The position numbers and the translations under genes are program-made. Positions 25,413 through 33,213 of a DNA stretch of 43,841 nucleotides are shown here, piece after piece. The DNA is from Alphaproteobacteria bacterium (GTDB lineage: Bacteria; Pseudomonadota; Alphaproteobacteria; CAAHEQ01; UBA3637). The stretch spans positions 1 to 43,841 of the forward strand of contig JAFTEW010000045.1 of assembly GCA_017453485.1 (NCBI GenBank). Direction: 5' to 3'. Every line of letters begins with the position of its first letter. Position 1 is the first letter of the stretch. The notes beneath the pieces were generated by a model. The model saw only the letters and a list, made by a program, of their open reading frames with translations, made no database searches and was not told the origin of the DNA.

Positions 25413-25937
25413 ATGTTTCGTTTATTATCTTTCTTATCTGTTTTCGGGTTATCGGTTAAAGCCATGGCTAATCCTGCCTGTGCTGTTTGCACGGTTGCCA
25501 TCGGGGCTTCCCTGTCCATCGCCAGGAAGATGGGAGTGGCCGATGAAGTTGTCGGTGTTTGGGCTGGTGCCATGCTGGCCATCATCGGATATTGGGTTAT
25601 CCGGTGGTTTGACAAACGGCACTGGACGTTTCGGTATCGCGATTCCCTGTTGATGATTTTATCCATAGCTTCGGTCGGCTTTATGTATTTGGGGGATCTG
25701 GACTATAATCCCAAATTGTTTTTAGGTTTTTTATATTTGGATTCTTTTTTATTTTCAACCTTGGCCGGAGCAGCAGTCTTTATCGTTGCCATGAACTTTT
25801 ATGAATGGATGAAAGCCCACAACGGTGGACATGCCCACTTTCCTTTTGAAAAAGTGGTTGTACCGGTTGCTTCTGTTTTTATTTTAAGTTTACTATTCCA
25901 TTACTTCCCGACATTCGGATGTTTGGGCGGGTTATAA
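25413..25937 (+). CDS. Multi-pass membrane protein with CAVCTVAIGA motif
   Basis: The protein has 174 residues. After a short hydrophobic leader ending in KAMA it has NPACAVCTVAIGASLSIARK, a CxxC motif leading into a Gly-rich helix, then about four or five membrane helices (about 45-62, 78-95, 102-126, 147-163) and a C-terminal FGCLGG. Proteins with a CPxCTVAVGAG-type start occur scattered among bacteria without known function. A redox or metal role for the CxxC is a guess. It is monocistronic, with its own promoter and terminator. Confidence 0.65.
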   Translation: MFRLLSFLSVFGLSVKAMANPACAVCTVAIGASLSIARKMGVADEVVGVWAGAMLAIIGYWVIRWFDKRHWTFRYRDSLLMILSIASVGFMYLGDLDYNPKLFLGFLYLDSFLFSTLAGAAVFIVAMNFYEWMKAHNGGHAHFPFEKVVVPVASVFILSLLFHYFPTFGCLGGL

Positions 25938-25938
25938 A

Positions 25939-25970
25939 AAAAGAGGCTGATTTAAGCCTCTTTTTTGTTC
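25939..25970. terminator. Bidirectional terminator at the end of the envelope operon
   Basis: AAAAGAGGCT (25939-25948) pairs with AGCCTCTTTT (25955-25964) with T/A runs on both sides. The last codons of the minus-strand dehydrogenase lie in the stem. Confidence 0.88.
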
Positions 25971-26713
25971 CGATAATAATCGTTCTGCTTGGCGACAAGT
26001 TTCAATAAATCACCCAACAATCGCGTATGATTGTATTCAGCAAAAGCATTCACATCTTTCGGGAAACATTTTCCGCCGTATCCCGTCTTGCCATCCGGTC
26101 CCGGCACATGCGTATGTGTCGGTGCGATATACCCGCTGAGCAAGAAGCCCTCACGCACTTTTTCGTAATCAGCACCGACCTGCCCACACAATTCATAAAT
26201 ACCGTTAAAATAGGTCACAGCAACCGCCCCGAAAACGTTGTGAGCATATTTAGTAATTTCGGCTTCTATATTACTCATATATAAACGTTTTTTCGAAGCA
26301 AAAATCGAATCCAAAATATCCCTGGCACCGGCGATAACAACATCTTGACTGCAAAAATCGGCATAGGCTGTCCGTTCGGTTAAAAACTCCGGCATAAAAA
26401 TAACTTCCCGACCGAGTTCTTTGGTCAACCCGTCACATGTTCCCGGCAACATTGTTGTCCGAATCACAACAGGTCCCGGCGGCAACCCCCGAATAATTGA
26501 TTTCAATAACGTTAAGTCTTGGCTACCATCGGCTTCCGTCGGGATATGAATACCGATAAAAAAGATAGAGCATCCCGTCAAATCATCGTTAATTCCTTTG
26601 GGCGGGTCCGAAACAGCAACCTGACATTTTGTATGCTCTTTCAACCAACGGCCAAAAGTTGAACCGATAACACCGTAACCGATAATACCAACCTTAATTT
26701 GTTCTTGTTCCAT
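25952..26713 (-). CDS. Short UDP-glucose/GDP-mannose dehydrogenase-like protein
   Basis: The protein has 253 residues, far below the roughly 430 of normal family members. An NAD-binding Rossmann start (VGIIGYGVIGSTFG, 8-21) and the central domain are present with the catalytic set: E109 in FMPEF, K155 and N159 in ITKYAHNVF, and Cys216 in GYGGKCFPKD. The C-terminal UDP-sugar-binding domain is missing, with no sign of a frameshift after it; a terminator follows at once. It may be a naturally short dehydrogenase acting on another activated sugar, or a partner-dependent one. It is the last gene of the long envelope operon and overlaps the previous gene by 20 nt. Confidence 0.78.
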   Translation of the reverse strand: MEQEQIKVGIIGYGVIGSTFGRWLKEHTKCQVAVSDPPKGINDDLTGCSIFFIGIHIPTEADGSQDLTLLKSIIRGLPPGPVVIRTTMLPGTCDGLTKELGREVIFMPEFLTERTAYADFCSQDVVIAGARDILDSIFASKKRLYMSNIEAEITKYAHNVFGAVAVTYFNGIYELCGQVGADYEKVREGFLLSGYIAPTHTHVPGPDGKTGYGGKCFPKDVNAFAEYNHTRLLGDLLKLVAKQNDYYRNKKEA

Positions 26714-27122
26714 TACGCAATCCTCTCTTTTCCTGAATAATGACCTCTACCGGTTTGCCGGTTTCTTCCGATTCGATCACAGCACTGACCTTTCCCAAGC
26801 CTGGTGTTGTTTTGACAACCTGAACCACATTTTGTAAAGCATCCGTCAGATACGGAATGTTCAATTTAATCAAAGCAATACAAATTTTGACCAAAATAAA
26901 AATGACCAGAGTCGCCCCAATCGTTAATCCGACACCACGGGCAATCCCACCAATCAGATTCATATATAAAACCCGCCAAGGACGATTAAAGTTATTGACA
27001 TAGTCCCCCAGACGCATCCGTTCAAACAGATAGGCCAATTTTTCAATTTGAGTCTGCCGTTCTGCCGGTGTCATTTCTGCAAATGTTTTCACCGGTTCTT
27101 TTTTACGCTTTTTGAATTTCAT
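26694..27122 (-). CDS. DUF5665 membrane protein
   Basis: The protein has 142 residues. The stretch EKLAYLFERMRLGDYVNNFN, followed by LYMNLIGGIARGVGLTIGAT, fits the DUF5665 pattern, with one main membrane segment (about 64-86) and an amphipathic helix after it. Function is unknown; family members are common in alphaproteobacteria and Firmicutes. AAAGGAG precedes the ATG. The next gene overlaps its 3' end. Confidence 0.8.
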   Translation of the reverse strand: MKFKKRKKEPVKTFAEMTPAERQTQIEKLAYLFERMRLGDYVNNFNRPWRVLYMNLIGGIARGVGLTIGATLVIFILVKICIALIKLNIPYLTDALQNVVQVVKTTPGLGKVSAVIESEETGKPVEVIIQEKRGLRNGTRTN

Positions 27123-27135
27123 GATACTCCTTTAA

Positions 27136-27546
27136 CTATTGATAAAACACCTGACGATTTTGGGTGGCCGGTTTACGTTGCACGTAGTCCCGAGCCTCCA
27201 TACATTCTTCATAATCATCATAAGACATAGACCAATCACCGGCCACAGAATTGACATAAACCGGTTGAGCACCCGGCATCGGTTGAAATTGAGCCCAAAT
27301 ACCACTTTCCGAATCATTATCGAATCGCAATTCCAAATCCGGATCCTTTCCCCAGCCCCATGGCATACCCGGCCAACGGAACGGCCAGTAATCGGCCTGT
27401 TTCAAACAATAATTATGATCTCGGGCAAACCAAATAGCTCCCGTATTGGGGCGTTCCCAGTAAAACACTTTCTGACCGCCGCTGTCGCAAGCTGACAACA
27501 TTGATAGACACACCCCCATCACAAGCATTAAAAAGATTCGTTTCAT
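27136..27546 (-). CDS. Hypothetical lipoprotein
   Basis: The protein has 136 residues with a signal sequence and lipobox LSAC (Cys20). The mature part is rich in Trp, Pro and Asp (for example PFRWPGMPWGWGKDP) and ends with YDDYEECMEARDY, a motif seen at the end of other small proteobacterial lipoproteins. AAAGGAG precedes the ATG. It lies 11 nt after fzlA and 13 nt before the DUF5665 gene, inside the envelope operon. No function is assigned. Confidence 0.7.
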   Translation of the reverse strand: MKRIFLMLVMGVCLSMLSACDSGGQKVFYWERPNTGAIWFARDHNYCLKQADYWPFRWPGMPWGWGKDPDLELRFDNDSESGIWAQFQPMPGAQPVYVNSVAGDWSMSYDDYEECMEARDYVQRKPATQNRQVFYQ

Positions 27547-27557
27547 ATCAGGCTCCT

Positions 27558-28238
27558 TTAAAAATCCAAATTGGTGTACATCTCTGATGGCATTATACCA
27601 GCGATTTTATCTTGAAGTAAAGAAGAAAATGCAGGTCGCGACTTAATTTTTGAATACCAAAGTTTCATTTCCGGATAATTTTCCCATGAAATTTCCCCTA
27701 AATAATCCAATACGGACAAGTGGGCCGCCACCGCCAGATCTGCCATAGACAGACTTTTTCCACCCAAATACGGCCGGTGAGCCGCCATCCATTCAATATA
27801 CTTCAAATAACTTTTTAAATTATCCCGGGCCGCCCGAATCATCATGGAATTTGGCATAAGACCGGTCCGCAAAGCCTTCACGACCCGTTCACCGACCAGA
27901 GGTTTAAACACATCCATATAAAAAGATGAATCAAACCATCCGGTAATCCGCCGAATTTCGGCCCGCCACTTCGGGGTATCCCCCAACAAATTATTCACTG
28001 GGGTTAACTCATTCAAATACTCACAAATCGCATTATGTTGTGTTATTACCGATCCATCCGGTTCCACCAAAATCGGTAAATCACCGATCGGATTTAATTT
28101 TAAAACTCCTTCTCTCCTTTGCCAGGGCAATTCATGAACCAACCCGAACGGAATGCCTTTTTCATATAAAAACAAACGTACCTTTCGGGAAAACGGGCAT
28201 AAAGGAAAATGGTATAATGTCCGGCGTTCCAGGGTCAT
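27558..28238 (-). CDS. fzlA: FzlA-type GST-fold division protein
   Basis: The protein has 226 residues. The N-terminal thioredoxin-like domain starts LYHFPLCPFSRKVRLFLYEK and has the loop KLNPIGDLPILVE. The C-terminal helical domain contains SMADLAVAAHLSVLDYLGEI and ends with YTNLDF, matching the LDF tail of FzlA proteins. In Caulobacter FzlA binds FtsZ, curves its filaments and is needed for constriction. A general glutathione S-transferase is the alternative. It overlaps lpxB by 4 nt, tying division to lipid A genes. Confidence 0.75.
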   Translation of the reverse strand: MTLERRTLYHFPLCPFSRKVRLFLYEKGIPFGLVHELPWQRREGVLKLNPIGDLPILVEPDGSVITQHNAICEYLNELTPVNNLLGDTPKWRAEIRRITGWFDSSFYMDVFKPLVGERVVKALRTGLMPNSMMIRAARDNLKSYLKYIEWMAAHRPYLGGKSLSMADLAVAAHLSVLDYLGEISWENYPEMKLWYSKIKSRPAFSSLLQDKIAGIMPSEMYTNLDF

Positions 28239-29389
28239 TTCTTTCTCCTTTTGGCAATTTTTTGTAATTCCTCGGCTAATTTATCGGACGGAGAACTGGG
28301 ATTACCCAAACCTAATTTGCGTAAGCTGTCCCGGGTAGCCTGTTCGGGATGAGCCAGCAACTGGCGTAGTGTTTCGACCACTTTATCAACAGTGCAATTT
28401 TCCTGCAACAATTCGGGAATAATTTCCTCATCCGCCAATATGTTCAATAAATTTACAAAGCGAATTTTTAACAACCGGCGGGCAATCGCTCCGGTCAAGG
28501 GGCTAACCTTATAAGCAATCAAATGCGGAACGCCGGCCATAGCTAATTCAACGCTGACCGTCCCGGAAGCCGCCAACGCTAAATCAGCCGCCCCAAAAGC
28601 GTCATAGCGTTCCTTTTCCCCGGTAATAATTAAATGCGGTACAGACCAATTTTTTAATTGTTCCAATAATCGGTCAGATACTGTTTTAACCGTCGGAATC
28701 ACAACAAATAAATTAGGGACATACTTTCGTAATTGTTCCACCGATTCCCGAAAAACAGGCAGCAAGTATTTAATTTCATTCTTGCGACTGCCGGGTAATA
28801 AGCACAAAACGGTTGCATCCCGGCTAATACCGTATCTTTGACGAAAGGCGTCACCTTTTCCCCGATCAGCGCCACCTTCCACCACCGGATGCCCGATGAA
28901 TGTCGTTTCCATCCCGTATGGTTCAAAATACTTGGCTTCATTCGGCAACAAGCAAAACAGGTGATCAACAAATTGACCAATTTTTTTAGCCCGTCCTTTT
29001 TTCCAAGCCCAAACCTGCGGTGCCACACAATGAACATGCGGTTTTTCATAGCCGGCTGATTTTAATTTTTTATGAACCCGTGCAGAGAAACTATAACTGT
29101 CAATCGTCATGACGATATCGGGATCTTTTAATTGAATATCGGCAACAATTTCATCCAAATGTTTTAAGATTTTTGGGATACTGGGAACTACTTCAAAAAA
29201 GCCCATAACAGCCAAATCCCGAATATCAAACAGACTCTCCAAGCCTTCGGCAATCATGGTTTCCCCACCGACACCGAAAAACTGAACACGGCCCTGTGTT
29301 TGTTTTTTTAAAGCCCGCATTAAACGAGAGCCCAGCAAATCCCCCGATGGTTCACCGGCAATTAAATAAACCTTTAATGTTTCCGACAT
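28235..29389 (-). CDS. lpxB: Lipid-A-disaccharide synthase
   Basis: The protein has 384 residues (GT19 family). It joins UDP-2,3-diacylglucosamine and lipid X to form the lipid A disaccharide at the inner membrane. The start YLIAGEPSGDLLGSRLM is the family signature, and HCVAPQVWAWKKGRAKKI and LLPGSRKNEI are conserved blocks. It overlaps lpxI upstream by 16 nt and fzlA downstream by 4 nt. Confidence 0.97.
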   Translation of the reverse strand: MSETLKVYLIAGEPSGDLLGSRLMRALKKQTQGRVQFFGVGGETMIAEGLESLFDIRDLAVMGFFEVVPSIPKILKHLDEIVADIQLKDPDIVMTIDSYSFSARVHKKLKSAGYEKPHVHCVAPQVWAWKKGRAKKIGQFVDHLFCLLPNEAKYFEPYGMETTFIGHPVVEGGADRGKGDAFRQRYGISRDATVLCLLPGSRKNEIKYLLPVFRESVEQLRKYVPNLFVVIPTVKTVSDRLLEQLKNWSVPHLIITGEKERYDAFGAADLALAASGTVSVELAMAGVPHLIAYKVSPLTGAIARRLLKIRFVNLLNILADEEIIPELLQENCTVDKVVETLRQLLAHPEQATRDSLRKLGLGNPSSPSDKLAEELQKIAKRRKK

Positions 29390-30207
29390 GAAACCCCCAC
29401 GATAAAGATGCCTAATTTATCCGCCAAAGCAACCATTTGTTCTACTTCAACCAATAGGGCCGAACCACTTTCAACCGCAATTCCTTTCAACCCGGAATCC
29501 GCGATTGATTGGACGGTCTTAGGGCCGATGGTCGGCAAATCAATCCGCCGATCCTGTTGGGGTTTGGCAACTTTAACCAACACACCGCCGCCACCCTTTC
29601 GTTTCAAAGAGGCCGTTCGTTCTATCAACTTTGCTGTTCCTTCAATGCCCTCAACCGACAGAACAAGGCCCTGTTGCACAATAGCCCCCTGACCGACGTC
29701 TACCCGCCCCAGAGCTTTGGCAACTTCTATACCCCGTTCAATATCGGCATAATCCCGTTTCGTTGGGATGATCTGACCGTAAACACCTTCGGTTGCCAAT
29801 AATTTCGGTAATAACTCATCAATACCCCAAACATGAAAACCTAATTTTTCGGCCTCTGACAAAATAATTCGTAATAAATTATCATCCCCCAATAGGCGAA
29901 AGCCAACTCGAACAAGCATTGTAAAGGCTTTCCAATCCGGCCGGATTTCAGCCACCGACGGCCGCCGAACCCCACCAATGAACGTGATATCACGGATACC
30001 TTGCCTACGAAATAGTCGAATGGCCCGTCCAACGGACCCCAGGCGAATAAAAGCACCCGGCACATCGTTTAAAATATCCGGGGCAGCCTGACCGGACAAA
30101 GCCAATACAAACACCGGCCTGTGTTGAGCCTGACAGGTCGCAATCAAAGCCCGAGGCAATGCCCCGCTACCGGCTATAATTCCTAATGGTGTTTGTTCTT
30201 TCTTCAT
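29374..30207 (-). CDS. lpxI: UDP-2,3-diacylglucosamine pyrophosphatase, LpxI type
   Basis: The protein has 277 residues from ATG 30207, which fits just after the lpxA stop; a longer frame starting at 30345 would run inside lpxA. It cleaves UDP-2,3-diacylglucosamine to lipid X. LGIIAGSGALPRALI starts the N-terminal domain and the C-terminal DUF1009 domain contains the GGGGVLVKVAKPQQDRRIDL and PTIGPKTV motifs. LpxI replaces LpxH in alphaproteobacteria, and no lpxH is seen here. Confidence 0.95.
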   Translation of the reverse strand: MKKEQTPLGIIAGSGALPRALIATCQAQHRPVFVLALSGQAAPDILNDVPGAFIRLGSVGRAIRLFRRQGIRDITFIGGVRRPSVAEIRPDWKAFTMLVRVGFRLLGDDNLLRIILSEAEKLGFHVWGIDELLPKLLATEGVYGQIIPTKRDYADIERGIEVAKALGRVDVGQGAIVQQGLVLSVEGIEGTAKLIERTASLKRKGGGGVLVKVAKPQQDRRIDLPTIGPKTVQSIADSGLKGIAVESGSALLVEVEQMVALADKLGIFIVGVSCRKH

Positions 30208-30208
30208 A

Positions 30209-31009
30209 TCATTCCGGTTGCAAAATATTATTTTTTGATGGATTCTTAACAAATTCAATAACCTGTTGCACCAACGGATTTTGGGCAAAAGTTTCATCCT
30301 TTTCCAAATCCGATAAACGCTCAGCGAATAAGCGAGAATCCTCATGATTAAATAGGGCTTTATAGGCCTGTTGTAAAGTCAAAATCTGTTCTTTGGGGAC
30401 ACCCGCCCGTTGCAGACCGATTAAGTTCAATCCCGACAAAACAGAACGGCCGCCGCCCATAACTAAACCATAGGGAATCACATCTCGTGTAATACCGGCC
30501 ATACCACCGATCATAGCACCATCCCCGATTCGGGTAAACTGTAAAACAGCCGCCAACCCGCCGATAATGGCTTTATTGCCAACGTGAACGTGACCGGCTA
30601 ATGTCGCATTATTACTCATCACAATATCATCACCCAACACACAATCGTGTGCAATGTGGCTGGCAACCAAGAATAAATTACGATTGCCGATCGTTGTTAT
30701 TTTATGGTCAACTTCTGATCCGACATGAGCCGTCACATGTTCCCGGAACGTATTATCATCACCGATTGTTAAAATTGCATCGGGTGCATTGCTGCGCTTG
30801 TGTTGTGCCAACAGACCCAAAGCCGCAAACGGATAAACCGTATTGCGTGCCCCCATTGTGGTATAACCGTCCACAACAACATGCGAAATTAAGTGCGTTC
30901 CGGCACCGATTTTGACATGCGGACCAACCGTGCAATAAGGGCCAATCACGACATCATCGGCCAATTCGGCCTTGGGATCAACAACAGCAGAGGGATGAAC
31001 TGTAATCAT
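30209..31009 (-). CDS. lpxA: UDP-N-acetylglucosamine acyltransferase
   Basis: The protein has 266 residues. A left-handed beta helix of hexapeptide repeats begins VHPSAVVDPKAELADDVVIG, followed by a C-terminal helical domain. It catalyses the first lipid A step, 3-O-acylation of UDP-GlcNAc. The catalytic-His region (ASHIAHDCVLGDD) is present. It lies between fabZ and lpxI in the conserved order. Confidence 0.97.
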   Translation of the reverse strand: MITVHPSAVVDPKAELADDVVIGPYCTVGPHVKIGAGTHLISHVVVDGYTTMGARNTVYPFAALGLLAQHKRSNAPDAILTIGDDNTFREHVTAHVGSEVDHKITTIGNRNLFLVASHIAHDCVLGDDIVMSNNATLAGHVHVGNKAIIGGLAAVLQFTRIGDGAMIGGMAGITRDVIPYGLVMGGGRSVLSGLNLIGLQRAGVPKEQILTLQQAYKALFNHEDSRLFAERLSDLEKDETFAQNPLVQQVIEFVKNPSKNNILQPE

Positions 31010-31031
31010 AGAGGGAAGACTCCTTAATCCT

Positions 31032-31505
31032 TTATTTTTTCTTTAAAATCATAGCACTGAATACGGCCTGGGAAACCAGTTTTCCATCAACAAATGCTTC
31101 ACCGCGAAACTTAAATACATTTCGGACTGTCTGTTCCTTTTTGACATGAAATTCCAAAACGTCACCCGGTAAAACAGGCTTACGAAACTTCACGTCATTA
31201 ATGGTCATAAAATACACACTGTTACCGGCTCGTTCTTCTTCGGGAAAGGAGGTCAGAACAATAATTCCGGCTGTTTGAGCCATGGCTTCAACCTGCAAAA
31301 CACCGGGCATAATCGGATTTTCCGGAAAGTGGCCCTGAAAAAACGGTTCATTAAACGTAATATTTTTAATACCGATTCCCGATTCACCGGGGATAACATC
31401 TTTTAGCCGATCAACCAATAAGAATGGTGCCCGATGGGGCAACATCTTCATAATTTCCCCAATACGAATTTCGGGAATCTTTTGTTCTGTCTTAACTTCA
31501 TCCAT
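31032..31505 (-). CDS. fabZ: 3-hydroxyacyl-ACP dehydratase
   Basis: The protein has 157 residues from ATG 31505, 2 nt past the lpxD stop with a GGAG about 10 nt upstream; longer frames (31520, 31544) would run into lpxD. It is a hot-dog-fold enzyme with MLPHRAPFLLVDRL and the active-site FFQGHFPENPIMPGVLQVE (His and Glu intact). It makes trans-2-enoyl-ACP in fatty acid synthesis and competes with LpxA/LpxD for hydroxyacyl-ACP. Confidence 0.97.
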   Translation of the reverse strand: MDEVKTEQKIPEIRIGEIMKMLPHRAPFLLVDRLKDVIPGESGIGIKNITFNEPFFQGHFPENPIMPGVLQVEAMAQTAGIIVLTSFPEEERAGNSVYFMTINDVKFRKPVLPGDVLEFHVKKEQTVRNVFKFRGEAFVDGKLVSQAVFSAMILKKK

Positions 31506-31507
31506 TG

Positions 31508-32587
31508 TTATTTTCTCCATTTTCTCATCAATTCGTAAAACCATACTTTCATCGAAAACTTTGGCTTACCTTCCTTGGTTTGTGTCAGTTTTTTAATTGC
31601 CAAAACCTGACGGAGGAAATCTTTGTGCGGTACAGCCGGAGCCCCCAACAAGACACTGCCCGGTGCAACTTCATTCATCACACCGGATTGGGCGCCGATT
31701 TGAGCTCCCGTCCCGATTTTTAAATGGCCCGCAAAACCGGCCTGACCGCCCGCAACAACAAAGTCACCAAATTCACAACTGCCGGCAATACCGACTTGGG
31801 AAACCATAACACAACACCGACCTAATTTTACATTATGAGCAACCTGTACCAAGTTATCAATACGGGTACCGCTGGCGATAACGGTGTCTCCCATCGCCCC
31901 GCGATCCACACAAGTGGATGATCCTATTTCCACATCATCGCCGATAACAACTCGTCCCAGTTGCGGAACCTTTTGCGGCCCTGTTGCCGGTGACATAGCA
32001 AAACCAAAGCCGTCCTGCCCGACATGACATCCCGGATAGATATACACTTTATTACCGGCTATACAATGGGATACGGTTGCATTGGCCCCAACTGTGCACA
32101 AGGCCCCCATTTCAACCCCCCGTTCAATCACGGCATTTGGACCGATAGAACATCCCATTCCCAAAATGACATTCGGGCCGATAAATGCACCGGCCTCTAT
32201 CCGGCAACCGTCCCCGATTTTAGCGGTCGGGTCAATATAGGCTTTATCAGAAATAAAGGGGACAACTTTATTGGGATAAAAGGCACTGGCCACCAAACCG
32301 TATGAACGATGCGGATCCTTGGATATCAGGGGAATGCATCCCTGAGGCACAAAGGACAAAAATTTTTCCGGAACAATAACTGCCCCCGCTTTTGTATTTT
32401 TTAAATCTTCACGCGCCTTAGGAATAAAAGCCCAGGAAACATCCTCCGGCCCAGCTTCCGCTAAACCGGCGACATTTTGAAAAACACGTGTTTTATCGGT
32501 CGTATCCGAAACAGTCACTTCACCGACAGCGATAATCTGTTCTAATGTCAGAGATTCAACTTTATCAAAAAAGCGGGGATCAGCCAT
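31508..32587 (-). CDS. lpxD: UDP-3-O-acylglucosamine N-acyltransferase
   Basis: The protein has 359 residues: an N-terminal LpxD uridine-binding domain (about 1-110), then a long series of hexapeptide repeats (from IDPTAKIGDGCRIEAG) and a short C-terminal helix. It adds the N-linked hydroxyacyl chain to UDP-3-O-acylglucosamine. The catalytic His lies in DNLVQVAHNVKLG. It follows skp by 2 nt. Confidence 0.97.
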   Translation of the reverse strand: MADPRFFDKVESLTLEQIIAVGEVTVSDTTDKTRVFQNVAGLAEAGPEDVSWAFIPKAREDLKNTKAGAVIVPEKFLSFVPQGCIPLISKDPHRSYGLVASAFYPNKVVPFISDKAYIDPTAKIGDGCRIEAGAFIGPNVILGMGCSIGPNAVIERGVEMGALCTVGANATVSHCIAGNKVYIYPGCHVGQDGFGFAMSPATGPQKVPQLGRVVIGDDVEIGSSTCVDRGAMGDTVIASGTRIDNLVQVAHNVKLGRCCVMVSQVGIAGSCEFGDFVVAGGQAGFAGHLKIGTGAQIGAQSGVMNEVAPGSVLLGAPAVPHKDFLRQVLAIKKLTQTKEGKPKFSMKVWFYELMRKWRK

Positions 32588-32589
32588 AA

Positions 32590-33210
32590 TTATTGACCTC
32601 CTGCAACAGGGGCAATACTTTCCGGATTGGGATAAGTCACCGGTTGAACGGATTTATTCAAAGCTTTAATAAACGCATCCGTCAAATCGTTACAATCGCT
32701 GACATGAACGGTCACGGCTTTATTTAAGACAACACCGGCACCGGCTTTTTCAGCAACATTTTGCAATGTCGTTTCAACAGAATCCTGAATTTGTGTGGCC
32801 GCTGTCTGGGAAGCCAACAAAATCTGTTGAAATTGGAATCTGTATTTATTTTGTAATTCCATGGCCTCTTTTTGCAAAGCCAACGTTTTTTTCTTAAATT
32901 CCGTTTCGCTGATTTTGCCTTTTTTAGCAACCAAATCTTTTTCTTTCTGTTCCAAAGCACCGGCCTCTAATCCGAATTGAGCCTGAACCTTTTCTTCATA
33001 ATTTTTCTGTTGATCAATAATTGACTTATAAGCGACCGCTTCCCGTTGAACTCGGTCAAAATCAATAACCATTGTCTTACTGCCGCAGCAAGCCAACCGA
33101 CAGGCCCCGAAAGCCAGCAACGCCGCCACAATAACGGCACCGCCCAAAATGGCTGCTTTTTTCTTACAAGAACAATCACACTGAATCATTTTCTTTATTT
33201 CGTTCGTCAT
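32590..33210 (-). CDS. skp: Skp/OmpH-like chaperone with membrane anchor
   Basis: The protein has 206 residues. Position after bamA and before lpxD, the VIDFDRVQREAVAYK start and the long Lys/Gln/Glu helical tentacle region (about 60-160) fit Skp, the trimeric periplasmic chaperone for outer-membrane proteins. Unlike ordinary Skp it lacks a cleavable signal. It has a 17-residue cytosolic front with CDCSCKKK, one membrane helix (about 18-37), and ACRLACC just outside. It may be a tethered Skp. The Cys pairs near the membrane are unexplained. Confidence 0.82.
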   Translation of the reverse strand: MTNEIKKMIQCDCSCKKKAAILGGAVIVAALLAFGACRLACCGSKTMVIDFDRVQREAVAYKSIIDQQKNYEEKVQAQFGLEAGALEQKEKDLVAKKGKISETEFKKKTLALQKEAMELQNKYRFQFQQILLASQTAATQIQDSVETTLQNVAEKAGAGVVLNKAVTVHVSDCNDLTDAFIKALNKSVQPVTYPNPESIAPVAGGQ

Positions 33211-33213
33211 TTT

